64,000 bases of DNA from NCBI GenBank assembly GCA_900537185.1, contig LS999831.1, forward strand, positions 186,001 through 250,000. Reading direction: 5' to 3'. The notes below the pieces were generated by a model. That model was given only the letters and a program-made list of their open reading frames with translations, made no database searches and had not been told where the DNA came from. Origin of the DNA: Cytophagales bacterium Alg240-R148 (GTDB taxonomy: Bacteria; Bacteroidota; Bacteroidia; Cytophagales; Cyclobacteriaceae). Position numbers and translations under genes: made by a program. Positions 9,876 through 18,004 of this stretch are shown piece by piece (within the stretch, counting starts at the first letter, position 1; the number at the start of each line of letters is the position of its first letter).

Positions 9876-10009
9876 ATCTTTATTTTTTGTCGCCAAAAAA
9901 ACAATCCTATAAATTAATAATTTAATATATGGAACAAAAATCAATTTTGATGGAACAGCAATATTCTTGTTTAAAAAACATTAAACAGCGGTAAAAGAAC
10001 ATCTCCATA

Positions 10010-11020
10010 ATGAATAAAGGATACAACAGACTGTATATTGGAGTTTTTCTGATCTTCATCAGCTTGCTCACAGGCGTCATAGGTTATACCACAATAGAAA
10101 ATTTCAGGTTAATAGACGCCTTTTATATGACTGTAATTACCGTCTCTACAGTAGGGTTTTCTGAAGTGAACGGCCTGTCGGATGGTGGTAAAATTTTCAC
10201 CAGTTTATTTATCATCATGAATATTGGTATTTTTGCTTATGCCATTTCTGTGATTTCAACGTTTATCTTTGAAGGAGAATTTAAAAACATTATAAAAAAC
10301 ATAAAACTCGGGTACCAAGTGTCAAAATTAAAAGATCATGTTATCATTTGTGGTATGGGCCGTAATGGCCTAAAAGCGAGCGAAGAACTCAAACACACCA
10401 AACATAAGTTTGTGATTGTTGAACACAGCTTGGAAGTGGCTCAAACCAAACCACATGCCGACAACTATCAAATTCTCGTTGGAGACGCCACCTCTGATGA
10501 TGTCCTAATTCAAGCTGGAATTGAAAAAGCCAAGGTGTTGATCACCACGCTACCGAAAGACTCGGACAATGTATTTATTACCCTCACTGCTCGAGAGATG
10601 AACCCAAACATCCGAATTATCTCCAGGGCTTCTGAAGAAAACTCTGAACGGAAGTTATTAAAAGCAGGGGCCAACAATGTCATCCAACCGGATAATTTAG
10701 GCGGGTTGCATATGGCTCAATTGGTTACAAAACCTTATGTAATTGAATTTTTAGAGATTTTAAACGGCATTGGCACCAACACTTTGAACCTTGAAGAACT
10801 TAATTTTAAAAACATTAAAAGTGAGTTCAAAGGCAAATCACTTGGTGACCTCAACATCAGAAGAAAAACCGGCGCCACTGTTATTGCATATAAAAATGAC
10901 AAAGGTATTTTTGAGTTCAATCCAAAAGCTGAAATCGTAATGGGGGATGAAGACGTGTTTATTTTACTTGGAGATGAAAACCAAATTAGCAACTTTAGAG
11001 AAAACTTTTGTTTGCATTAA
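10010..11020 (+). CDS. Potassium channel subunit with TrkA-N/TrkA-C (RCK) domains
   Basis: 336 residues: two membrane helices (about 8-28 and 62-88) flanking a pore loop, then a cytosolic RCK module. The selectivity filter reads TVGFSE (residues 47-52) rather than the textbook TVGYGD, a variant also known in prokaryotic RCK channels. The Rossmann motif GMGRNG (about 115-120) should bind NAD or a nucleotide, and a TrkA-C domain follows (about 255-336, ending ILLGDENQIS). Plasma-membrane K+ conduction gated by ligand is the probable role. It is divergent from the LETM1/TerB-like gene and its stop overlaps by four bases the stop of the next, convergent gene. Confidence 0.9.
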   Translation: MNKGYNRLYIGVFLIFISLLTGVIGYTTIENFRLIDAFYMTVITVSTVGFSEVNGLSDGGKIFTSLFIIMNIGIFAYAISVISTFIFEGEFKNIIKNIKLGYQVSKLKDHVIICGMGRNGLKASEELKHTKHKFVIVEHSLEVAQTKPHADNYQILVGDATSDDVLIQAGIEKAKVLITTLPKDSDNVFITLTAREMNPNIRIISRASEENSERKLLKAGANNVIQPDNLGGLHMAQLVTKPYVIEFLEILNGIGTNTLNLEELNFKNIKSEFKGKSLGDLNIRRKTGATVIAYKNDKGIFEFNPKAEIVMGDEDVFILLGDENQISNFRENFCLH

Positions 11021-11550
11021 TCCAAAGGAAACAAAACTACCAAGGCCCTGTCCGACGCATATTGTTCGATGGTATACAACTTCAGTTGTCTTCCTAAAGA
11101 ATCGGCAACCTCCAGAGCACCTGCCCTAACATTTTCTGGTTTGGGCATAACAAAATTGTGCGCACCGATCGTGGCCCTGACCACATCCTTTTCCTCAAAA
11201 ATTGTCTTTTCCAAGCCGGGAACCGCTGCCGCTTCCGAGTCAAATGATACACCTACCAATTGATGCACCAAACCATCTTTCTCAGATTCTGTATCCAGGC
11301 GGTAATTGACTACGGTTAACATGCCCTTTTCGGGGCTTTTGTCTACCATTGTCTTTATTTCGTAAAACAACTTTTCTAACTCCTTGCTGTTGTACTTTCC
11401 CTTGAACGACTTGCCATAAACTACAATTTTGTTGTCTACAACATGGTCGTATTCAATTTCATCCAACCCTCCTAAATTTACAAAATAAAACCCCGAAACT
11501 ATTAATATTAGCACCACTGTTATTACAATGGCCACAACTGATTTCTTCAT
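11017..11550 (-). CDS. Membrane-anchored GyrI-like domain protein (tentative)
   Basis: 177 residues with one N-terminal membrane anchor (KKSVVAIVITVVLILIVSGF) and a periplasmic or cytosolic soluble domain. The soluble part has the pattern of the GyrI/SOUL-like ligand-binding fold: a segment like VVYGKSFKGKY near the start, a central VGVSFDS, and a basic-aromatic C-terminal stretch LKLYTIEQYASDRALVVLFPL. This resemblance is weak and by eye only. The gene ends two bases before the ABC exporter at 11553-13319 begins its downstream side on the same strand (transcribed after that exporter's... upstream order is thiolase, truA, exporter, then this gene), so co-transcription is likely and a role as accessory to the exporter is possible but unproven. 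Confidence 0.5.
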   Translation of the reverse strand: MKKSVVAIVITVVLILIVSGFYFVNLGGLDEIEYDHVVDNKIVVYGKSFKGKYNSKELEKLFYEIKTMVDKSPEKGMLTVVNYRLDTESEKDGLVHQLVGVSFDSEAAAVPGLEKTIFEEKDVVRATIGAHNFVMPKPENVRAGALEVADSLGRQLKLYTIEQYASDRALVVLFPLD

Positions 11551-11552
11551 TT

Positions 11553-13319
11553 TTAGTCAATTAATTGCATCTGATGCAAGTTATTATAAAATCCTTCTTT
11601 TTTCAATAATGCAGCATGCGAACCTTGTTCTTTTATTTCTCCTTGGTCCATCACCACAATGTTGTGGGCATTCTGAATGGTCGACAAACGGTGCGCGATG
11701 ACAATGGACGTTCTGCCAGTCATCATTTTTGCAATAGCGTTTTGGATCAATTCTTCTGTTTCCGAGTCAACGGATGATGTGGCCTCATCTAAAATTAATA
11801 TTTTCGGATTGTATACCATGGCGCGAACAAAAGAAATCAGCTGTCTTTGTCCCACGGACAAAGTGGCGCCTCTCTCCATCACGTTATAGTCCAATCGACC
11901 TGGGAGTTTATTGATGAATACATCCGCCCCTACCAATTGGGCCGCCTCCAATATCTGCTCATCGGTTATATTCGTATTTCCAAGGGTAATGTTTTTTCTG
12001 ATACTATCTGAAAACAAGAAAACATCCTGTAAAACAATCCCAATATTTTGACGCAATACTTGTAACTGAATCGATTGAATGTCGACTCCGTCGATGGTTA
12101 TATCCCCCCTGTTGATGTCGTAAAATCTATTCAACAAATTAATCACAGAAGACTTTCCTGCACCCGTGGCCCCCACAAGCGCCAAGGTTTGACCACTTTC
12201 CACCTTAAAATTTATTCCTTTCAAAACGTAATCGCGTTCATTATAGGCAAACCAAACATTCTTAAACTCTACCGCTCCTTTAACCTCCTCCATTTTTTGT
12301 TCGCCTTCATCTGAAATATAGGTGTCATCATCCAAAAGTTTTAGAATCCTTGCGGTACTTACCAGCCCCAGCTGCAAGGTATTGAACCGGTCGGCAATCA
12401 TTCTAATTGGCCTAAAGAACATGTTTATATACATAATAAAAGCAATCAGCTTTCCGATGGTAATACCTGTTTCTTCAAAATTTACCACCCCTTTGGCACC
12501 AAACCACACTAACAATCCAACTCCAGCTGCTCCTAGTATTTCTGCAACGGGAAAATAAATGGAGTAGTATTTTACGGTTTTAATGTTCGCCCTTTTATGT
12601 GTTTTGTTTATTTCTTTGAATTTTTCAAGTTCTGTTGCTTCACTGCCAAATATTTGAACAATGCTCATGCCCGTCACATGCTCTTGTACAAACGTATTTA
12701 AATTGCTTACTGCATTTCTTACTTCGTTAAAAGCATGTTTTATTTTTTCCTTAAACACATACGTGCTCACCAGTAAAAAAGGCAACATGGACAAACTAAC
12801 CAAGGCCAGTCTCCAGTCTTCATAAAACATAACTGTTAAAATTAAAACCAATTGCAGGGAATCTCCAATCATAGCAGCCAAGCCCTGAGAAAACACTTCT
12901 GCGAGTGTTTCTATGTCTGAGATAGTCCGTGTAACAAGCTGTCCTATGGGCGTATTATCATAGAACTTCAATTTCATTCGGAGCACATGGGCATACAACT
13001 TTACCCGCATGTCTTTGATAATTTGTTGGCCCAACCACCCAGATGAATAGGTGTGAAAATATTGAATCAAAGCTTGAAGCAACAACACCGCAACCAACAA
13101 TAGAATCATTTGAACCAGCCCGTTGTAATCGCCGGCAGCAACATCATTGTCTATGGCGCGTTGGATTAATATCGGTCGTAATGGGGCCACAACAGCTAGA
13201 GCGATGGTCAGAAAAATAAGCAAATAAAATCTGATTTTATAGGGTACCACAAAGGCCATCAGCCGGCGCAGTACTTTAAAATCCAATATTTCATTACTTT
13301 TACTGTTGTCCTTTTTCAT
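11553..13319 (-). CDS. ABC exporter, fused membrane and ATPase domains
   Basis: 588-residue half-transporter beginning MKKDNSKSNE. This ATG lies 5 bp after the truA stop and removes the overlap that an upstream start would create. Membrane domain with the intracellular-loop motif RMKLKFYDNTPIGQLVTRT, then a nucleotide-binding domain with Walker A GATGAGKSS, Walker B ILILDEATSSVD and H-loop AHRLST. The signature is LSVGQRQL instead of LSGGQ; that substitution is common in one half of exporter pairs and need not inactivate the protein. The catalytic Glu after Walker B is present. Part of a minus-strand run thiolase, truA, exporter, GyrI-like. Substrate unknown. Confidence 0.9.
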   Translation of the reverse strand: MKKDNSKSNEILDFKVLRRLMAFVVPYKIRFYLLIFLTIALAVVAPLRPILIQRAIDNDVAAGDYNGLVQMILLLVAVLLLQALIQYFHTYSSGWLGQQIIKDMRVKLYAHVLRMKLKFYDNTPIGQLVTRTISDIETLAEVFSQGLAAMIGDSLQLVLILTVMFYEDWRLALVSLSMLPFLLVSTYVFKEKIKHAFNEVRNAVSNLNTFVQEHVTGMSIVQIFGSEATELEKFKEINKTHKRANIKTVKYYSIYFPVAEILGAAGVGLLVWFGAKGVVNFEETGITIGKLIAFIMYINMFFRPIRMIADRFNTLQLGLVSTARILKLLDDDTYISDEGEQKMEEVKGAVEFKNVWFAYNERDYVLKGINFKVESGQTLALVGATGAGKSSVINLLNRFYDINRGDITIDGVDIQSIQLQVLRQNIGIVLQDVFLFSDSIRKNITLGNTNITDEQILEAAQLVGADVFINKLPGRLDYNVMERGATLSVGQRQLISFVRAMVYNPKILILDEATSSVDSETEELIQNAIAKMMTGRTSIVIAHRLSTIQNAHNIVVMDQGEIKEQGSHAALLKKEGFYNNLHQMQLID

Positions 13320-13324
13320 TGATT

Positions 13325-14098
13325 TTATTGCTCTAAAAATATTGACTCTGGATATTGAACCTGACACAGGTACAAACCCTCAGCTGGCACCGCACGTCCA
13401 GCTAATTTCCTATCCTTGTTGCCCAACACTTCTTGGATGTTGTCCAGGTCTCTTCTGCCAAGCCCTACTTCGAGTAAAGTCCCCACCATACACCGCACCA
13501 TCCCCCTCAAAAAACGATTGGCTTCTACATTAAATAATAAAAAAGCACCATCTTCTACCCATTCTGCCTTGTACAAGGTGCACATAAAATTATTGACTTC
13601 TGTTTTAACTTTACTAAAACTTTCAAAATCTTGGGTACCCAGCAGCATTTTACAGGCTTCATTCATGGCCCGAACGTCTAATTTTTTATCGTAGTAATAG
13701 GCCAATCCTTTGATAAATGGGTCTTTCCTTGTGCTTATTTTATACTGATACGCACGCAAAGAAGCGTCAAAACGAGCATGGGCCTCCTTGTTTACGCGTA
13801 GGATGGATTGTATGGAAACATCTTCCGGTAAAAAAGCGTTCAGTTTGTACTGCAAACTGCGCCGATTTAATTCTTGGTTGGAGTCCAGGTGAAAATACTG
13901 TTGCGCACAATGCACCCCTTTATCTGTCCTACCGCTACCCGTGATATTCACAGACTGTCCTAATAACTTGGAAAGACAGTTGTTGATTACCTCTTGTACT
14001 GTAGTGGCATTATTTTGAAGCTGCCAACCGTGGTAATTGGTTCCTTTGTAAGCAACTTCAAAAAAATATCGAAAGGGTTCTTCGTTTTCTATCATCAA
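13325..14098 (-). CDS. truA: tRNA pseudouridine(38-40) synthase
   Basis: 257 residues, the usual TruA length. Converts uridines 38-40 in the tRNA anticodon arm to pseudouridine. The N-terminal strand YFFEVAYKGTNYHGWQ and the catalytic motif GSGRTDKGVH with the nucleophile Asp59 are clear, and the C-terminal FLRGMVRCMVGTLLEVGLG is the typical second-half signature. Start is ATGATG; either Met may be used, the first overlapping the stop of the upstream thiolase gene by four bases, which suggests translational coupling. The pairing with a thiolase and ABC exporter has no evident functional logic; it is probably simple co-transcription. Confidence 0.96.
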   Translation of the reverse strand: MMIENEEPFRYFFEVAYKGTNYHGWQLQNNATTVQEVINNCLSKLLGQSVNITGSGRTDKGVHCAQQYFHLDSNQELNRRSLQYKLNAFLPEDVSIQSILRVNKEAHARFDASLRAYQYKISTRKDPFIKGLAYYYDKKLDVRAMNEACKMLLGTQDFESFSKVKTEVNNFMCTLYKAEWVEDGAFLLFNVEANRFLRGMVRCMVGTLLEVGLGRRDLDNIQEVLGNKDRKLAGRAVPAEGLYLCQVQYPESIFLEQ

Positions 14099-15294
14099 AG
14101 TTTTTCAAATACGATGGCCGCTCCTTGCCCGACCCCAATACACATGGTTGCTACACCATATTTTACATGGTCTCTTTTTTGCATTTCATGTAACAAAGTG
14201 GCTGAAATTCTTGTCCCACTACCACCCAAAGGATGCCCAATAGCAATAGAACCTCCATTTACATTGACTATATTGGGATCAATTTGCAAGTCCCTGATAC
14301 TCGCAATGGATTGCGCAGCAAATGCTTCATTGATCTCAAAAAGCCCGATATCATTGGTTGTCAATCCTGCCCTCTTAATTGCTTTCTGCGTTGCGGGAAC
14401 TGGACCAATACCCATGTAAGCCGGGTCAACCCCAGCAATTGCTGAAGATACCACTCTAGCCATGGGTTCGAGATTGAATTTTTTTAGAGTAGCGCCATCC
14501 ACTATTAAACAAGCAGCTGCGCCATCGTTTACGCCTGATGCATTTCCTGCTGTTACTGTCCCATCTTTTTTAAAGGCAGGTTTTAATGCTGAAAGTTTCT
14601 CTATACTCGACAATCTTGGGTGCTCATCTTTATCGAATACAATGTCCTCTGCCCTTCTTTGAGGAACCGACACAGCTACCAATTCATTCGAAAAAGCACC
14701 TCTCTCATGGGCCTTTTGGTATTTTAATTGGGTAGCATGCGCAAATGCATCCTGCTCTTCCCGGCCAATCCCCCACTTTTCTGCTACGTTTTCTGCCGTC
14801 TCTCCCATGCTGTATGGGTGGTGCAAAGCAGACAATTTTGGATTAATAAAACGCCAACCAATAGTAGTGTCAAACATGGTCGCATTTCTGGAATAGGCAT
14901 TTTCTGCTTTGCCCATTACAAAAGGCGCCCTGGACATGCTTTCTACACCACCTGCAATATAAGCCTGCCCTTCTCCAACCATAACCCCCTTTGAGGCATC
15001 CATTATGGATTGCAAACCAGAAGCACACAATCTATTGACGGTAACACCACCTACGGTGGTCGGCAAACCTGCCATCAAACCTGCCATTCGAGCAACATTT
15101 CTATTGTCTTCACCAGCCTGGTTGGCTGCTCCAAAAATCACATCTTCAATCAAAGACAAATCCATTTGTGGGTTCCTTTCCATTAGGGCTTTGATAATAT
15201 AGGCTGCCAGGTCGTCTGGTCTTACTGTTGCCAATGTTCCTCCGAATTTGCCAACCGGGGTCCTGGCTATATCAACTATGTATGCTTGGTTCAT
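14095..15294 (-). CDS. Acetyl-CoA C-acyltransferase (thiolase)
   Basis: 399 residues of the thiolase superfamily. All catalytic motifs are present: nucleophilic Cys in NRLCASGLQS, the His in GGSIAIGHPLGGSG, and the C-terminal Cys in MCIGVGQGAA. Residues EINEAFA give the conserved Asn/Glu oxyanion element. It could act in fatty-acid beta-oxidation (FadA-like, 3-ketoacyl-CoA cleavage) or in acetoacetyl-CoA formation; no FadB partner is adjacent, so I leave the symbol blank. Cytosolic. First gene of the minus-strand run thiolase, truA, ABC exporter, GyrI-like. Start ATG with the typical N-terminus MNQAYIVDIARTPVGKF. Confidence 0.94.
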   Translation of the reverse strand: MNQAYIVDIARTPVGKFGGTLATVRPDDLAAYIIKALMERNPQMDLSLIEDVIFGAANQAGEDNRNVARMAGLMAGLPTTVGGVTVNRLCASGLQSIMDASKGVMVGEGQAYIAGGVESMSRAPFVMGKAENAYSRNATMFDTTIGWRFINPKLSALHHPYSMGETAENVAEKWGIGREEQDAFAHATQLKYQKAHERGAFSNELVAVSVPQRRAEDIVFDKDEHPRLSSIEKLSALKPAFKKDGTVTAGNASGVNDGAAACLIVDGATLKKFNLEPMARVVSSAIAGVDPAYMGIGPVPATQKAIKRAGLTTNDIGLFEINEAFAAQSIASIRDLQIDPNIVNVNGGSIAIGHPLGGSGTRISATLLHEMQKRDHVKYGVATMCIGVGQGAAIVFEKL

Positions 15295-15356
15295 ATAAAT
15301 TGTGGGTTAGGGTAAATGATTTTCTTTTTAGAAAAGCATTTCTCAAACAAAAAACA

Positions 15357-15364
15357 TATTTTTG
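15357..15364 (+). promoter_or_regulatory. Bacteroidota -7 box for the DUF4293 gene
   Basis: TATTTTTG matches TAnnTTTG and lies 26 nt before the ATG at 15391. A TTTG box at correct spacing is not evident. Confidence 0.4.
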
Positions 15365-15390
15365 CAGTCGCAATTTAAATCACTTAAATC

Positions 15391-15870
15391 ATGTTACAAA
15401 GAATTCAATCTGTATTTCTGTTTTTAGTAGCAGTTAGTATGATAACCATGTTGTTTTTACCCTACTGGTACAAACAATCAGAAGACAAATCTGAAACCCA
15501 TACACTATCTGCCTTGCACTACGAAGCAATTGTTGTAAACAGCGAGCCTGTTCAACAACAGTTCCCTTATATGGCAGTTGGTATATTTGCGGTAGCCATT
15601 GCTACCATTGCCCTTATTTCTATATCGAAATTCAAAAATAGAATGTTGCAAATTAAACTAGGAGCATTGAATAGTTTGCTTTTAATAGGTGCATTAGGAG
15701 CCGCTTTTTGGTTTACAAACAAAGGACAAGATGAAATACTACCAGAAACACTTGGACACTTTGGATATGGTTTTTTCATGCCAGCCGTTGCCATGGTATT
15801 CAATTCGCTAGCCAACCGATTCATTCGAAAAGATGAAAAGTTGGTGCGGTCTGTAGATAGAATCCGATAA
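15391..15870 (+). CDS. DUF4293 family membrane protein
   Basis: 159 residues with four hydrophobic segments (about 5-24, 58-76, 88-108, 122-140) and charged loops. The start MLQRIQSVFLFLVAV and the LLF-YWY pattern after the first helix are what I associate with the Bacteroidota family DUF4293, whose function is not known. A TAnnTTTG box lies upstream and a strong intrinsic terminator directly follows the stop, so this is a single-gene transcript. Ends with the basic stretch RSVDRIR. The family assignment is from memory of its typical N-terminus. Confidence 0.75.
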   Translation: MLQRIQSVFLFLVAVSMITMLFLPYWYKQSEDKSETHTLSALHYEAIVVNSEPVQQQFPYMAVGIFAVAIATIALISISKFKNRMLQIKLGALNSLLLIGALGAAFWFTNKGQDEILPETLGHFGYGFFMPAVAMVFNSLANRFIRKDEKLVRSVDRIR

Positions 15871-15875
15871 AATAT

Positions 15876-15910
15876 AAAAAGCTGTAGTGTATTTTGCATT
15901 GCAGCTTTTT
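15876..15910 (+). terminator. Intrinsic terminator after the DUF4293 gene
   Basis: Arms 15876-15889 and 15897-15910 pair over 14 bp (two G-U pairs) around a 7-nt loop, followed by a run of T on the plus strand. Confidence 0.75.
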
Positions 15911-15929
15911 TTATAGCCTTGTGCCAAAG

Positions 15930-15995
15930 TGTCCAAATGACAGAACCCATCCAAATTTGTAAATCCCCAACCCTCAAAATGCTGTCAACATGACA
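15930..15995. promoter_or_regulatory. Pair of 13-bp palindromes upstream of htpG (candidate operator)
   Basis: Two near-identical sites, TGTCCAAATGACA at 15930-15942 and TGTCAACATGACA at 15983-15995, agree at 11 of 13 positions and start 53 bp apart, about five helical turns. The second is a perfect TGTCA-N3-TGACA palindrome. A further perfect inverted repeat, TTCCAA-N10-TTGGAA, lies at 16002-16023. Together they occupy the space between the DUF4293 terminator and htpG. They are not CIRCE (HrcA) or CtsR sites. Regulatory role is inferred from position and symmetry only. Confidence 0.4.
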
Positions 15996-16068
15996 TAAAA
16001 CTTCCAAGAACACTTAATTGGAACGCACTTTGATCAACCAAATTCAAAAAATAAACTAATACATAGAT

Positions 16069-17958
16069 ATGAAAGAGAAGGGAACAATTTCAATTCATAC
16101 CGAAAACATATTTCCGATTATTAAGAAATTTCTTTATTCGGATCATGAAATATTTTTGAGGGAATTGGTATCCAATTCGGTGGATGCTACTCAAAAAATC
16201 AAAAGACTTTCGGCCCTTGGCGAGATTGAAAATGAATTGGGTGACACCACCATTGAAATAGGTGTTAACAAAGAGCAGAAGACCATTACCATTTCTGACA
16301 AGGGAATTGGAATGACTGGTGAAGAGGTTAAAAAATACATCAATCAAATCGCTTTCTCAGGTGCCACTGAATTTGTTGAGAAATTCAAAGATGCCAAAGA
16401 TGCCAACGAGATTATTGGTAAATTTGGATTGGGCTTTTATTCTGCATTTATGGTCGCTTCAAAAGTTGAAGTAGATTCCAAGTCTTATCAAGACGCTCCT
16501 GCAGCATTGTGGACTTGCGATGGATCAACTGAATTTGAACTAGGAGAAGGAAGTAGAACCGAAAGAGGCACTACCATCACCCTACATATAGCGGAAGATT
16601 CTGAAGAATTTTTAGAAGACCAACGCATTCAAAACATATTAGACAAATACTGTAAATTCTTACCTGTAACCATAAAGTTTGGGCAAAAAGATGAATCAGT
16701 AGAGGATGGAAAAGACGAAGAAGGCAATCCAAAATACAACACGGTAAAAGTTGACAATATCATCAACAATACCAATCCAATTTGGACCAAATCCCCTTCT
16801 GAACTCAGTGATGAAGATTACTTGTCTTTTTACAAGGAACTATACCCTTTTTCAGAAGATCCTTTGTTTTGGATCCATCTGAATGTAGACTACCCTTTTA
16901 ACCTTACTGGGATCTTGTATTTTCCAAAGGTTAAAAACGATGTCGAATTTCAAAAAAGTAAAATTCAACTTTACTCCCGCCAAGTATTCATTACTGACGA
17001 AGTAAAAGATGTTGTACCTGAGTTTTTAATGTTGCTCCACGGTGTGATCGATTCTCCAGACATTCCATTAAATGTTTCAAGAAGTTACTTGCAATCGGAC
17101 GGAAATGTTAAAAAAATCAACAGCTACATTACTAAAAAAGTAGCCGACAAGCTGGGTGAGCTTTATAAAAAAGACCGCAAAGCTTATGAAGAAAAATGGA
17201 ATGACATTGGTTTGTTTGTGAAATATGGCATGATCAGTGAGGAAAAGTTTTATGAGAAAGCCAAGGATTTTGTTTTGCTACAAAACGATGAGAAAGCCCT
17301 TTTTAATTTAGAAGAATACAAAGAAAAGGTTGCTCCTAATCAAACCGATAAAGATGGAAATGTAGTTTATTTGTACACAACAGATACAGACAAACAACAC
17401 ACGTACATAGATGCAGCCAAAAACAAGGCATACGACATCCTGGTGTTTGACCATATGATTGACCCACACTTTATCAGCAACATCGAACAAAAACTAGAAA
17501 AAGTAAATTTGAAGCGAGTAGATGCGGATACTTTGGACAAACTAGTAGACAAAGATGAAAAAGCCGAAAGTGTACTTAGTGAAGAGGAGTCTGAAAAGGT
17601 AAAAGGCATATTTGACAAGGCCATCAACAACAAATCGATGACCGTATCTGTAGACGCCGCAAGCGCCGATGGAATGCCAATTACGATCACCATGTCTGAA
17701 TTCATGAGAAGAATGAAAGAAATGCAACAATCTGGTGGCGGTGCCATGGGTATGATGGGTGGATTTCCGGACCAATACAATGTAAGCATCAATGGCAACC
17801 ACGAGGTGGTCAGAAAAATATTAGCTTCAGAGGACGAAGGCAAACAAGCTGATTTAGCCAAACAAGTATATGACTTGGCTCTTTTGTCTCAAAACATGCT
17901 CAATGGAAAAGAACTGACGGACTTCATAAAAAGAAGTGTTAGTATTGCTGGGGCATAA
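16069..17958 (+). CDS. htpG: Molecular chaperone HtpG (Hsp90)
   Basis: 629 residues, standard bacterial Hsp90 length. The N-terminal ATPase domain shows the adenine-pocket helix ELVSNSVDATQKI, the DKGIGMT motif and the glycine-rich lid GKFGLGFYSAFMV. The middle domain carries the conserved catalytic arginine in PLNVSRSYLQ. The C-terminal dimerisation domain follows a methionine/glycine-rich linker (about residues 545-568, GGGAMGMMGG). The charged eukaryotic linker is absent, as expected. Cytosolic stress chaperone. The upstream 200 bp contain two similar palindromes that may be heat- or stress-response operators. A bidirectional terminator follows the stop. Confidence 0.97.
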   Translation: MKEKGTISIHTENIFPIIKKFLYSDHEIFLRELVSNSVDATQKIKRLSALGEIENELGDTTIEIGVNKEQKTITISDKGIGMTGEEVKKYINQIAFSGATEFVEKFKDAKDANEIIGKFGLGFYSAFMVASKVEVDSKSYQDAPAALWTCDGSTEFELGEGSRTERGTTITLHIAEDSEEFLEDQRIQNILDKYCKFLPVTIKFGQKDESVEDGKDEEGNPKYNTVKVDNIINNTNPIWTKSPSELSDEDYLSFYKELYPFSEDPLFWIHLNVDYPFNLTGILYFPKVKNDVEFQKSKIQLYSRQVFITDEVKDVVPEFLMLLHGVIDSPDIPLNVSRSYLQSDGNVKKINSYITKKVADKLGELYKKDRKAYEEKWNDIGLFVKYGMISEEKFYEKAKDFVLLQNDEKALFNLEEYKEKVAPNQTDKDGNVVYLYTTDTDKQHTYIDAAKNKAYDILVFDHMIDPHFISNIEQKLEKVNLKRVDADTLDKLVDKDEKAESVLSEEESEKVKGIFDKAINNKSMTVSVDAASADGMPITITMSEFMRRMKEMQQSGGGAMGMMGGFPDQYNVSINGNHEVVRKILASEDEGKQADLAKQVYDLALLSQNMLNGKELTDFIKRSVSIAGA

Positions 17959-17978
17959 CCAAAGCAGAAAACTATAAG

Positions 17979-18004
17979 AAAAGGCGGCCAATTGGCTGCC
18001 TTTT
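17979..18004. terminator. Bidirectional terminator between htpG and the HEAT-like gene
   Basis: Perfectly placed 11-bp stem, AAAAGGCGGCC / GGCTGCCTTTT with one G-U pair, loop AATT. T-runs occur on both strands, so it can end htpG and the convergent gene. Confidence 0.75.

Noticed and set aside
5190-13319. The two ABC half-transporters as one heterodimer
   Set aside because: They lie about 5 kb apart on opposite strands with other genes between; each more likely forms its own dimer.
15567-16013. 148-codon frame antisense to the DUF4293 gene
   Set aside because: Crosses a strong terminator and the palindromes before htpG; no recognisable product.
17367-17861. 164-codon frame antisense to htpG
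   Set aside because: Lies wholly within a firmly identified chaperone gene and has no family features.
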